A DNA stretch of 64,000 bases from Motacilla alba alba (taxonomy: Eukaryota > Chordata > Aves > Passeriformes > Motacillidae): the NCBI RefSeq assembly GCF_015832195.1, contig NC_052020.1, forward strand, positions 8,004,254-8,068,253. The letters are read 5' to 3'. The position numbers were made by a program, and so were the translations under genes. A model generated the notes under the pieces. That model ran no database searches, was not told the origin of the DNA, and saw only the letters and a program-made list of their open reading frames with translations. Positions 25,301 through 37,842 of this stretch are shown one piece after another. Each line of letters begins with the position of its first letter. Position 1 is the stretch's first letter.

Positions 25301-28300
25301 GGAGCATTTGGGCCCACTACACAAACACAGTATTTTGTCAAAATTAGCTTCAGATTTAGGCTTCACTAAAGACATCATCATCACCACTCTCATTTCAAAC
25401 ATGGTTAAAAAGCCGAGGTTTGGGTCTAACTGGAGCCTTTAGGAACTATTTCCATCTCTGTCCTTCTTAGGTAGGAAGGAAAAGGTCTCTGAATTTATTT
25501 TCATGTAAGAGACTGAAAAAACAAACTGACAATTCCTCTTTTCTTCTGGGATGCAATGAATAGACCCAAACCACTCTCTGCAGAAACACTGATTTATGGA
25601 TTTGAATCGCCTTGGCCCTTCCTCCTTTTAAAGCAGTTTGAAGTTTCAAACAATACCTGGTACAAAGCAAAGATCCATATCACTGTCTTTGTTTTCCAGC
25701 AGAAGAAACAGAGGCACAGCCACCAAAGCCCTTGCAAACCCAGTGCCCTGGAAGTCAGGGAAAAGGGTGGGAAAACAGAAGGGGTTATTGATAATTCTTT
25801 TCCTGTTTGCACATCTTTGGTGACCACATGGCACCTGGTGCCGTGTCCAGGTGAAATCCCCAAGCAGATTTATGCCATATCCTCCATGGAACCTGCCTGA
25901 CAGCCCAAAAGCTCAAGGCATTTCCATATGGATATGGTTTATTCCATGTCTTCAGCTGGGAGGTACAATAAAAAAAATAAATCATTTCAATGCTAGGCTA
26001 CATCAGGATTGTTTTGGTTACCCTCTGCCTTGTTTTCTTTATGTACCCTTTCTCCTGAAGGATGATGCCAACAAGACATGCACCTCCACCTAAAAGCCAT
26101 GGAAGAGTCCAGAAGGAATGGACACACTCACTCTGCCACTCTCCTATTTTCTCCCTGTGTTAAACGAGCGCCCCTGTTTTGCTTCACTGCTCCTGTGCAC
26201 CAGGCTAACGGCTTCCAAGCTTTTTCCACAACAATATCCAAAGCCCTGCTCCAGCACAGTGTTCTGGATGGTTTTTCCAGCGCACACACATATTCCCCCA
26301 GCTGACTTCTTTCATTTCCAAGTTATTGTAGCATTAGAATGACAAGATGAGATTTATTGCATGGCAGACGTATCTTAAATAACCCAGAGAGGCGCTGACA
26401 TTCCCAGCTCTGGATGGGGCCTGTGCAAACCCCTCTCTCCTGCTGGAAGGACAAGCTGAGATCAGATTGATGTGGAGGTTTTCAGCAGGGAATGATTAAA
26501 AATTAAAAAAAAAAAAAAAAAACTGGGGGAGGGAAGGTATTTTGAAGAAAAACTTCTCTATTCTCAGAAGAGAAGGACAGCTATTTTGAGGCAGCATTAA
26601 AAACCCTAAGCCTGTGCTGAAACAGAGGTTGGAGTGGGAAAAGCCTTCGGAGGCTGGAAAGGCAACAGTAGGTTTAGTACACAGCTCCTGGGACCCAGCA
26701 GCAGAAATACTGAATTTATTCCAGCCTGCCACTAAATCATGTGGCTAAGGCATTTCCCTCAGCTTTCTCATCTGTTTAACAGTTACCAACCCTGCTTCCC
26801 ACAGACCGTGCCTCTGAGATGCTGGAAAATGCTCTGAGATGCGAGGAAGGAAGCGGCAGGGCAAGACAAAAGCTCTCAGTCTGCGCAGGGGAAAAGCTCT
26901 AAAACTGAACACTAAATTCCTGATCCACTGAGAGCAAAGCTGAGCATTAGTCTGCTGCTTTATATAAAGCATAATGCTGTATATATCAGCCTCGAAGCAA
27001 GGCAACTTCAGAATTCTGGGTTTCCTCCAAAGAACTCTTGGGGGGAATAAAAACCTCAACCAAGACAGAGCAAGACAATTCTCAGTGAACACAGCCATGA
27101 CAAAGTCAGCAGCCGCTTCAAGACAAGTATTAACCAGAAAAAAAAAGCACTTTCTTGTCCATGGCGAGGCAGGTGTTGCTGCAATTACAGATTTCTGGTA
27201 TTTGCAATTAAATCCTTAATTCTCAACCAGTGAAGGGACAAGGCAGAGCTGGGGAAGAACCCAGTTGTTCTGTCCAGATCCACCAAAGGGGCTGCTCGTT
27301 GCCTCTGTGTGGCAACATCTGTGTCCTGATAAAAATACAATTTTTTTACATTTCCAAACCAAATTATGCTGCAAAGAAGCTGTTTTACAACAAATTATGA
27401 GATAAGGCTAAATCTTTCTCTGCTCTCTCCCCAGCCTTTAAAAGCCTGAAGGGAGATGAAAGGCAAGCCAGGGCACGCCAGTGGGAGCAGGCAAATGACT
27501 AAAAGATCACCAGTGACACACAGAGAAAATTCCCTTTACTGGCACTGTCTGACCAGAGAGGGGGGAAATAATCAATTAAAAAAGAAGATCAATCCGTTGT
27601 GGTGAGATTAAAAGACACCCAGCTTCACCAGCCATCTTCACTTTGAGCTTCACACAAAGCTTCACATTGTTTGCAACTTGGAGCCTTGGAGCAAGGGATG
27701 AGCACGAGGCTAGCTCTGTCACAAGGTAGAGCACAGAAGGATGTTGTTTTTTGGGGATTATATCCCCCCCCAATTAGGACATTTTACTCCATGCCTTCTT
27801 TTCCATGCCCGGGAACTGAGGAGTAACATGGGAATTTTTATTCAATATTCACAGTTTCAATTCTTGATGAGCAAGGCTCATTTCTGCAGTACAGCTTCTC
27901 TCTGAGCAAAGTTCTGTTTCAGTTTGACACAGAGGCTGCAGAGAGGACAGTCTGCCATAATTCTGCAATGAGTAATGAACCCACAGGGCTTCCATCTGCA
28001 GCATGTGATCCATGGAACTTCCCAGAGGAGGAAAAGACCTTTCCCTGCAGCCCAGCCTGGCTGGACTCTATCAGCAGCTACTCCCAACCACGTGCTCCAA
28101 CATCACCCTCTTGCACAGAGCCAATCCATGCTGAAATTGCACTTATCACCCTCAACTTTTACTCCTGACTTCAATTGTCATCTTTGAAACAAAGTTATTT
28201 CTTTCTCTGCAGTTTTCCACATTCCCTGACTGGTTCTGAGCAACTCCAACTCCATCTGACATTAATAACATTGCCCCTGTGAGGATCTGCTGCTCCATCC

Positions 28301-31300
28301 CTTGGGGCTGAACTGCAGACAAGTTTGTGACAGGCAGAGCCAAAAAAAAAAAGGGCTTACTTCATCACATAAGAGACTGATTTTTGCTTTAATTCCAGAC
28401 CAATCCCTTCCAAAAATAAAAGGCAAGTAAATGGTCAGTCCAGCTTCTCTGCTGCTTTTCCCAAGGTCATGACCAAGGGCTGGCAGGCTCACAGCCAGGC
28501 TGTGAAAGGGATGAATTTCCCCTTCCTGATCTCTTAAAAAGTGTAACATCTTGGCTCACCCTCGTGCCTCTTTAATCTCTTTGCTGCATTCATACATTCT
28601 CCCCACCAACCAGAATGCCATTGCTGTTCCACAGTCTTTTTTTTTTTTCTTTCAATAAACATTCCTTGTTCATTTTATTATTTAACATCATCTGATCCTG
28701 CACTCTGGAAGCAGAGTGATTTTGGAGTGCCCATAAATCACATCACAAACTAGACTGAAATAACTTCTATTATTATTATTGTTATTCTTGTTATGTTTTA
28801 CAGCCTATTATTGGAAGCAGCTTATCCTGCCACATATAAAGTCTAGATGAATTAACAAACAGACAAAAAAACCCAAAAACCAAAAAGAAAACAACAGAAG
28901 ACCCAGGAACCACCTGTAGCTCATACTACTGGAAGTAAGGGCTGAGGAAGTTGCAAGGAGGCAGCTCTTGCTGGAATTTCTACACTGTCACCTTCACTGG
29001 AATATTTTCTGCTTTGTGCTGGCCAAAGAAATATGAATCATCTTCTCACAAAGTATTTCACTACAGTGTGCAGGTCTGCATGGTTCAGAACAACTACGGA
29101 AGAAACCAGAAGTGAAAAAGGTTTTCTGGCCATCTCTCTACAGCTTCTGAAAAATTAACTGTATTAAGACAGTGGTTCCCTTCCAGTTTAAGGCAACAAA
29201 AGTCAAACTGTGAATCTGCAATACAAAATTAAAGGGCTAAAATAAAGTATTATGGATAACAAAGAATTGGGGGAGAAAATCCTCACACCAAGAAAGGACT
29301 TGGTATCTTTAGCTCATTAGATCACAAACTGAAGCTTCACGGAAAGGGATGGAAAAGGCTTATTCACACTCAATTCTCTTGCAGTTTTTGTGGTTTACAA
29401 GTGACATTTCTCTGCTTCTCTGTATTTGTTATCAGGACGGAGCCTCGCCAACAATGAAGTGGTTTAAATGACTATGCAGGGTTTCACTGGAAACAATAAA
29501 ATTCCAGTGGGAATCCACCCTAGGCCACCAGAATATTTATGGTTTAGCTCTGTCCTGGAGGCTCTTAGCGGATGCCTGGATCTGGATCCCCTCACAGGTA
29601 TCCAGTGGGATACAGCACAGTATAACCAGCAGTCAGCCTCAGAAGTTCCTGTCCCCTTGGGTAAGGACCACTGTCCATGTCCAGAGCATCTCCAGAAGAG
29701 CACCCAGAGCAATGCCACCCTCGGGGCCACGGCTGCACTGGGAACTCGCCCTGATGGATCCCACTGACTGAAGAGAAGGAGCAGGATCCCATCCCCACAG
29801 GGACACACACCAGCTCAGTCCCCAAGGTGAGAGCCCGTGGCAGGCAACCTTCATATTTAATTCCTGTGAGAAACCACCCTTCCCTGCTGCATGGGAATGA
29901 CTGAGGGTAAAGCTGTTAGGCTTGGAGATGAGAGCAGCCAGGCTTAAGTCACTAACGTCACATCAGCACCAGCCTGGTGGCTTTTGAAGCTGGCACTGTG
30001 TAGAGAAGGCTCAGGAAGGTGCAGAACCTGCAGGAGGCTTGTATTAACAACTAGGTTTGGGTTAGTAGCTGAGGAAAAGCAGGAACAGTACAGGGATAGA
30101 GTGTAATTGGAGCCTGGCTTGGGGAGGAAAGACAAGGCTGTGCTCTGTGTGTAAACACACATGGAGGAAAAGCGAAAGGAAAGCCAAAAAAACCTTGTCA
30201 GAGCTGACCACACTCGCTTTCCACAAGTGAGGTTTCCAGCCACCGATTTTTATTACAAAAGAAACAAAATAAATAGGAGCAGAGCAGAGGATTTCTGTGA
30301 GCGCAGTGGGTGTGGGAGCAGGACACGTATGACATAAGTTGGTGGCACAGCAGGGCTGTGAATCATACGGTAATCAGAGAAGTTCCTGCCCAAACAATGC
30401 ACACAGTGTTGGGCTACAGGTTGTGTAGGCAGCAGCCCCGAGCTCATGGACTCAGAGCTGGAAAAGCCCCCGAAAGTCTGAACAGCAAAAAAAAAGTGGG
30501 AGAAGCTGGGCTGTGGAATGGTGGCACTTTCTGTCTCCCCGAACACAAGAACCTCAAATCTACTGAGAAAACTCTGGCTCCTACTTTACCCCATCATCCC
30601 TCTCTGTTGAAGACTTGCCTCAGAACTTTGTAATAATTAAATAAAAAATATTTACTCAGATGCTTTTGAGCACCACCAAGCTGTTTATTACTACATTAAA
30701 CTGCTAAACACCCTGACTACAATTACCTACCCATTACTAAAATGGTTTTCTGACTATTTCTGACTATAAAATAGTTTTCTGACTATTTTTCAGCAAGATA
30801 AAAAAGGCAGCAAGAACTCCTGAGTCAAGCAGGCGGTGCTAAGCCAACCTGGAATCCATTTCTGACTGGGATCTGGAAAACCAATACTCAGGAGAAACAC
30901 AAGGGCCTGAAAAGTCACCTAAAAATAACAATTCAGAGTAGAGAAATGTAGTAACACAACAAAATGCAAAGAATACGCAAGCTTACCCAGCAAATGCCAG
31001 AGCAGGAGACCAAAATAAATCACAGCTGAAGCAAATCTAGTGAAAACCACAGGCATAATAAAAACCAGACAGTAAAACACAACGGAGATGGATCGCTAGC
31101 TCCGAGTTTTCTCTGGTAATGTTTCCAGTAAGGCCCAGAAAATAAATCTCATGGTGGAAACGATAAGAACTTCTGAGTTACAGAGCCCTTCTGAGTTACA
31201 AGGCTGTACAGATGTACAGATGCATGAGCCTGAGAAGGAAACAGCATAGTCTATGATTTCTACAAAACTGTGTAGTTGCAGTTTCTCTGGAATAACATCT

Positions 31301-31971
31301 GTGTGCACCAAGAGAAGGTAGGAAGGAAATATGCTCCTTAAAAGCAAGCTCCACTTCTTCTTCCAAGCAAAACCAGGTACACACTCCAGCTCTGTTAGCC
31401 CCACTATAAGGCCAGTGTGATCACAGCCCCCTGGGGCTCCAGGCTCTCTTATTTTACATTCAGCAGTCACGGGAGACCTACAGGAAAAGGCAGGTCCAGA
31501 AGGCTACAAAAGCAAACAAATCCCAGATTATGCTCTTCACAGCAGCCCTGGCTTTCCCTAGGAGAGGTTGTGGGACAAACTGGACTTGGATCCACTGCAC
31601 TGACCACAATTTGCCTGGACAAACACTGCCCAGGTTGAGGGACACTCATCTGCCAGGGCTCTCAGGGAACAAGCAGCACCAATTTCTGTTGAGAGCAGTC
31701 GATTCTGCTGGACTGAAAAAACATAATTCTCTGTACATGCAGCCCCCTTCTCCTCTCCTCAGGCCATCTCCATCCACCTTTTTTTACTTATTTCTTCTCC
31801 CATGGTTGTCACAGCTGTTTAGCAGGGTTCATCTCAGGCAGAAAATTCAGCACCTTGCACTGTGAGTCTTTATATATAGAAAGAGTGCCCAGAGGTGAGC
31901 TTTGGATTTGGGAGAAGGCTTATGATGGGCTGGTTCTGCTTTGGGTGCATAAGAGCTCATCATATAAAGAC
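22337..31971. other. Long intronic stretch with only simple repeats
   Basis: About 9.6 kb without a recognisable gene or interspersed element. It contains an 18-bp A run at 26505-26522, a 12-bp T run at 28637-28648, a TAT-rich stretch at 28768-28786, and a pair of 18-bp near-direct repeats at 31171-31206 starting TTCTGAGTTACA. A GC-richer patch at about 29490-29855 has overlapping frames on both strands but no recognisable product. Confidence 0.5.
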
Positions 31972-32078
31972 AATCACAGGATCATTAGGGTTGCAAAAGA
32001 CCTCCACGATCATTAAGATGAAATACTCCTGTGCCCACTGAACCATTTCATGAAGTGCCACATGGACTCCTTCACCTT
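31972..32078 (-). mobile_element. Old CR1 LINE fragment, minus strand
   Basis: The plus strand reads ATCACAGGATCATTAGGGTT followed by GCAAAAGACCTCCACGATCAT, and then CCACTGAACCATTTCATGAA and GTGCCACATGGACTCCTTCA. This matches the reverse complement of the 3' end of an older CR1 subfamily (typically GGTTGGAAAAGACCTCTAAG and CTAAACCATGTCCCTCAGTG). It is heavily diverged. The 5' limit is uncertain and it may extend beyond 32078. Confidence 0.75.
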
Positions 32079-35000
32079 CCTTCTCCACTGTAACAATGTT
32101 TACTAGTCCAGCGTGCTCCATTCTGCCTAAACTATCCCAAATGGAACCATGGACATAAAGCAGCCCTATTAATTGCCAGACAGCCAATGCTGAGGAGACT
32201 CCCATCTGTAACAAAGGTACCAGGGATTTCTCCCTCGGATGCTGTGACGCCAGGGACTTGCACAACTCATGGCCAACAATCCGTGTGAGCAAGAGGAGCC
32301 TGAGACTCAGACTCTGTTCTGGCAGATGAAAGGCTTTGCAAAAAAGCCCAGGCAAGAGCTGAGCTATGCAGGCCACGCCAGTATCTGCAGACATGGTTAT
32401 TAAAGCTCCAGCAGCCTCCAGATCTCTTACCTTAAAGCAACAACAGTGAGAATGTGCCAGGCAATTTGGGAATTGTCACTGGCCAGGCAAAACCAGGGTG
32501 AGTTAAGGTTGAAAGTGCAACCTTCCCTCTCAACACCAGGAGAATCCCCCACCTCCCAGTTCAGCAACAGGATCCTTCATCCACTGGGCATTCAGCCAGG
32601 GCTTGCTCCGAGGGCAGGTACTGCCAGGATAATACATCAGACTTGCTTTTGGAGGCCTGTGTTCATTTCTGCCTCACTTACACATTAAAACTTGGGAAAA
32701 CCTTGGTGAAACCAAGTGAATTTCCCAGTAAACCATCTGCTCTTCCTGCAGAGACTGAGAGTCTGGGTTGGATTCGTGGGAGGAAATGGTGAGAGGCTTG
32801 CAAATCCAGCCTTGCATAACCTCGCTGACATCAAAGGCCTGCCAGGGCTTTAAATCAGATCAAAATTTGACTGTGCAGCATTTGCACTAGAAACAATCAA
32901 AACTCAGATATCCTCAGAAGCAATTTTTGATTCATACTTACATTTTAACCAAGAACTTTTCTCTGCAATTCCAATTTCTTTATTTTTTTCTAAAGCAGAC
33001 CAATTTAAGATAAGATTATTCATATTTAGTAGATCACTTTATAGGTCTTCTAAAGCAACTGCTTAAAATGCCTGAGCCCATGCAGGGAACACCAGAATAT
33101 TAAGCATCTGACATGTTCAGTGAAGCATTTCTATAGAGAATTAAGAATAGATAAGAAGGGTATGAGGAAAGAGGATAAAGTGCAATCAGCAGGAGGGAGG
33201 AAAACCCAGCCTACTACTTGCTGGGTTTCTTGAGAGTCAAATAAGTGACCTGAATGAAACCACAAATACCTGTTCACTGTGTTACGTTTTGCATCCTGAA
33301 TAATACATCCAGCTCTCCTGCACATTGAGAATAAAACTCACTGGAGCTGTCATGGTTACTGTGCAGATGGAGAGTGTCAGGATTAAATGACATCCTTAGG
33401 TTACACCTGGAAAAGGTGTAGCTTGTAAAGGAAATAGTTTTGTATTTTAGCTGTTGTCCCAATTCAAGAAGAGCATGGAGTACATCTAGAGGATGTTTCA
33501 GTGTCTGCAGGGGGAGAGAGGTCCCAGCAGAGAGAGCCAACCTAACCCAAGCATCACAACAGCTCCCAACCTCTGGATTCACGGGACAGACTGCATAAGG
33601 CACGTACTGAAAAGAAATTCACAGCATGCGTGTAAAGGTAAAGACATATTATTACAAAATAGAAATATATGTACTTTAGTGGAGCTGAAGTGACTGATAC
33701 CCACAGGATTAGAAGTATAATTTACTTGGGGTCACTTTCTGCACTGACAGAAGTTCAAAAATGCCTTTGTTCTTATCAACTGGCTAAGACAAATTTATTC
33801 AGATGGAACAGATATGAACAGCAACAAGGATTAATTACAACATAATTAATTAATGGTAACGTCTGGATTAAATGACACACCAGTGGAAAGATTAAAAAAA
33901 CCCCTGAAGTGTGATACAGATCCTTGGTAAGCAGATCCATTTACTACCATCAGCACCCAGAGGCAGCATTGCTTTCTCTCTCTGCCATCTAAAGTTATAA
34001 TTAATTATGCAGCGCAGCCGTCGACACCTGAGATCCAGCCCCAGTTCTGCTCTGCCAGGACCAGACTCCGTGAGAGGAGAGAACTTTGGAGACACCCGAT
34101 ACTGCCTCAGCATCTGCTACCTTGGCACAGTGTGTGCTGGAACACAATGATCCCCTCCCCTGACACGGGACACACACAGGAAAAATGGAGGGAAAAGGGT
34201 GCATTTAATTAAAAAAAACAAAAAACCACAGCACTTCAGAGTTGATCACCTGGTATCACCTGGGTAAAACCAGAAAGGCACAAGGAGCTCACACACTCCT
34301 GGCAGACTCTATGACTGTCCCCTGCTTTTAGCACGAGCTTCCTTTTTGGGTTGCAAAGTTCCTGGAGTTTGTCAGACGAACGTGAGCAGGTTGTGCTGCA
34401 CAGCACTGACACGAGGCACTTTCTGCAGTGGGAGATCCAGCCTTCACCTCAGACAGTCCCCAAAAGGATTAATAATAAAAGAGCTGCAAGATTAAACCAG
34501 CCCAAACTGATAATGAACTGCAGGTTTGTTTTGAACTGAGCTCACTTTTAAATGTTGTCCCCTCAACTAAATGACTCAGGGGATGGGTTTGGAATCGGGG
34601 ATGGTTTGAATTGCTACGTTCTGGGTTTCATTACTCCCCTCTGGGCAAGTGGATGCATTTCAGAGCCTGAGCCTTCATTTGGAGAAATCCTGCTATAGCT
34701 GGAAAAGCAGGAATCAAACCAACCAGGATGGGATACATACTCTGAGTCAGCATTCAAATTCTTGCTCCACAGCAGCATTTACTGAGTCTGGAAAGGACAA
34801 GAGGAAATAAAAAAAAGAGACAAGAGGCCTTCCTTACACTGCCAGCAGCACACAACCATGTGTGTGCTACAGGAAACAGTCTTGGGCTCCACTTTTCAGA
34901 AAGTTTCCTTTCTACATGAAGCAGCTCATTGTATAAAATCACAATTCTGTTCCTGTTCCTGGTTTATTCTGTGCCTCACCTTCCTACCAGCTGGTGGCTG

Positions 35001-35644
35001 CAACTGCTGCTATCTCATCTGCTGGGGAGAGGTGAGTGTTTTGCCTTTTGACAAGAGACGTGTTGCTGCAAGTCTGATATATTTAACATTCTTTCTACCT
35101 GGTTCATTTACTAACACACAATAATTAGCTTCCAGAAACAATTGGCAGGGCTCAAAGGACTCCTCCACTGAGATTTGTAACCAGAGTTTTGAGTCTGAGC
35201 AAACACAAAGGGAAGGAAAAAAAGAAAAAGAAGAAAGGCAGAGCGTGTGTTCAAGATGAGACTTGAAGCAAAAGCCTCAGCCCAGTGCTGAACCCCGGGT
35301 GATAACAGTGAAGGAATGTGCAGAAGCAGAAGGTTAAATCTGCAGCACCAGTGGACTCAAATGTGATTGCAATTATGGGGAAGATGTGCTTCTACTCCTC
35401 ACAGCTCTCCTTTCTCTTGGCTCACTCCCAGCAGGAGTCATAGAGGTTTTATAGGCAACTCATATTTGAAACCAAAAATTAATGGAGATACTGACCACAC
35501 ACACAGCATACATTAATTTGATTTAAAGCACAACTATTAGTGCTTTTCTTTCTCCAGATACCTGCCTAACCAAGAAACACTCAGGAGACAGCAATTAAAA
35601 AACAACTTGTTGATCCTTAAGGACTAAAAGTAAATAGACCTATG
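32079..35644. other. Intronic DNA with no recognised feature
   Basis: Ordinary intronic sequence with an AT-rich block at about 33830-33900. I see no repeat family or exon. Confidence 0.5.
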
Positions 35645-35774
35645 TCATAGAGTCATAGAATTCTAGAATGGTTTGGCTTGGAAGGAACCTTAAGTATCAC
35701 CATACACCCTTCACTACACCAGGCTACTCAGAGACCAATCCAGCCTGGTCCTGAACACTTCCAGGTGCAGGGAT
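35645..35774 (-). mobile_element. CR1 LINE fragment, 3' tail, minus strand
   Basis: The plus strand starts TCATAGAGTCATAGAATTCT and continues AGAATGGTTTGGCTTGGAAG and CCAGCCTGGTCCTGAACACT. This is the reverse complement of the CR1 3' end with its octamer tail (ATTCTATG type) still visible at the left. It is a short, 5'-truncated, diverged copy lying sense to ABTB2. Confidence 0.88.
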
Positions 35775-36302
35775 GTGTGTAATTTAAAATAGAGGGGGGA
35801 AAGTATCTGTTTTGTTCTTTCTGTGTTCACCCCTCCCATTCTCAAGCACTCAGAGGCAGAGGTGGGAACATGAGGCAGTGAGACAACCCCCAGGTCATGA
35901 TTCGTACAGTAAAAGGCCAAACTAAAACAAGAACTCTGGCTCAAAGGGATCACCACTGGGGCAGGTTCAAAGGAGAGATTTCAAAAAGTTCAGGCAAGGA
36001 CAGATTCTAGTCAGGTAGAGCTGTTAGTGGAGCTTGACTTGGAAGACAAAAGTTAAGATGATTCCAAGGTTCAAAGAACAGATTAAGAAGCAAGAGATCT
36101 TGGTCTTCCCCCACCTCAGACATGGTTTCATCTCCCACTCCATCACGACTTGCTGAATTGTCAAAACTCCTTCCACACAGCACCTCACACTGAAAACAGC
36201 AAATGGCCCTTGAGAAGCAAGAAATTCAGGATCTGGCTTTGTCTTTGTCTGGTACTTCATGTTTTCATTTGTGAAGTAGAGGCAATAAACATCTCTGTTA
36301 CT
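35775..36302. other. Intronic DNA with no recognised feature
   Basis: Short anonymous stretch between a CR1 fragment and the 22-bp palindrome. Confidence 0.5.
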
Positions 36303-36324
36303 TCAAAGCGCTGCAGCGCTTTGA
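36303..36324. repeat. Perfect 22-bp palindrome
   Basis: The sequence from 36303 to 36324 is identical to its own reverse complement. Each 11-bp arm begins TCAAAGCGCTG and the two meet at a central CTGCAG. It contains two AGCGCT hexamers. The palindrome stops at a mismatch on the next base pair outward. No function is evident. Confidence 0.95.
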
Positions 36325-36885
36325 GTTCCTCCTCACAGAGAAAACAGCAGGTACAGTTATGATCTGCTATGTGATCACTTCAGGAACAGCACAAGCTTTG
36401 CTCTCCCAGATTTACGGCTCCTTTACAGACCATTCATTTTATTTTTTTGTGTTACAACCGAAGGAGCTGATGACTAACTTGCTGAATATAGAAATGCTAC
36501 TGTACTCCTCGGAGTATTCCTTCCTGCATCACTTTCCCCACCCCCAGACATATGTTAGTAGTTAAGAATCAGCTTGCTGAAGCTCCAAATTTGACAGAGG
36601 AGGGGGGAAAATGGGAATAGGATATTTCTATTCAGAACAAAACAGGATACCTAAAAAGACTGCCCTTGTCTCTCTAGCTACATACACATACACGCTTTTT
36701 CTCTATATACGAGATTTTTAGTTAAGGCCAAGGAACTTCTAACCAGCTGAAGCAATAAATATTTCAAATGGCCCTCACTATGTATACCTGTCCCTGAGTA
36801 AAAATAACGACTAAACAATGAAAGAACTCAGATTTTGCTAATGCACACACACTGTGCATTCATATGGATCACAGGGAGCTCTCCC
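36325..36885. other. Intronic DNA with no recognised feature
   Basis: AT-rich intronic sequence between the palindrome and a CR1 tail. Nothing recognisable is seen. Confidence 0.5.
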
Positions 36886-36960
36886 TTAGAATATCCCGAG
36901 TTGGAAGGGACCCACGAGGATCATCCAAGTCCAGCTCCTGATGACAACCTCAGCACAGCA
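36886..36960 (-). mobile_element. CR1 LINE fragment, 3' tail, minus strand
   Basis: The plus strand reads AGAATATCCCGAGTTGGAAG, GGACCCACGAGGATCATCCA and AGTCCAGCTCCTGATGACAA. This is the reverse complement of the 3' end of the CR1 subfamily whose terminus reads TCCCTTCCAACTCGGGATAT. Only the last 75 or so bases are clear. It supplies the last 25-30 codons of the 224-codon minus-strand reading frame at 36886-37560. Confidence 0.85.
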
Positions 36961-37842
36961 ACTACTGTAGTTTATCCCATGTCTGGTTGATGCAGTGGGA
37001 TCATCACTGGAAGGCTGAGCCCTGAACCTGAAGCAGAGCAGCATTTCGTAGCAGAATTTCTCAGGAATGGGGAACAACACAGAGAAGTAGTAAATGGAAA
37101 GGGACAATGCTAGCAGCAGGTTTGCCAACGCCCAAAAGGCAACAGAAGAAGTTTTCCTGCCACGTTTCCTACTTCTCTCCTGCCAGAGAGATGAAGAGGG
37201 CAGAAGGTGAGTGAGCAAGTAAAGAACCACTGACCATCCCAAGCCAAGGCCAGGGACGTAGAGAGCCGAGGAGGCAAAGGAGAACAAAGTGTGGCTGGTG
37301 GTGAACATGTCACCCAGGCGGGGAATTCCATCTGGAGAGAGCTCATTCCAGCTGTCATCGCTGTGCCAGAGGAAAACACCCCAGTGCTCCCAAGCAGCAG
37401 AGGGCACAGCCAGCCCCGTGTGTCTGTACCCATCCCCTGGGAGCCCTGAGCCGATGGGAAGCGACGCCGCAGCGGTGCCCGTGGTGAGAGCAGCTCCTAT
37501 CTCAGCCCTGCCCCAGCAGCAGGAACCCCCAGCAGGGCTGGCACCCTGCCCACAGAGCACTTACTCAGCCAATTCAATTTATGTTATCATGGAGTCACAG
37601 CACAGAACCCACGGGACAGCCCAGCTGCCCTTCCTTATCGCGGCGTTCCTCTTTGGAGCAGTGTCGGTGACGGGGCGCAGGGCGGCACGGAGCGGATAAG
37701 GGACGCTGGGACAGCCTGGATAAGTCAGGCACTCTGCTCCCACTTCCAGAATTGGGCCTGGGAATAGAATTGTCACCTTGGCTTTAATTTGCTTTCCCCA
37801 AGGGAAGCAGCGAGGCTGAAGTGAAGGGTTCAGCAAACCCAA
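36961..37842. other. GC- and CpG-richer intronic patch with overlapping open frames
   Basis: This stretch is distinctly richer in G+C than its surroundings. CpG sites cluster between about 37420 and 37700. It carries the longest open frame of the window (minus strand, 36886-37560, 224 codons) and an overlapping plus-strand frame (37289-37699, 136 codons). I recognise neither product. On the minus strand a good splice-donor match (CTGA followed by GTAAGT) follows base 37565. The possibilities are a regulatory element, an alternative first exon, or chance. No firm call is possible from sequence alone. Confidence 0.35.

Noticed and set aside
29464..29855. GC-richer patch with overlapping frames on both strands, considered as an exon or LTR
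   Set aside because: No recognisable protein, no convincing splice-site pair and no LTR termini that I could identify.
37289..37699. A 136-codon plus-strand open frame in the CpG-rich patch
   Set aside because: It overlaps the minus-strand frame in GC-rich DNA and shows no recognisable protein features.
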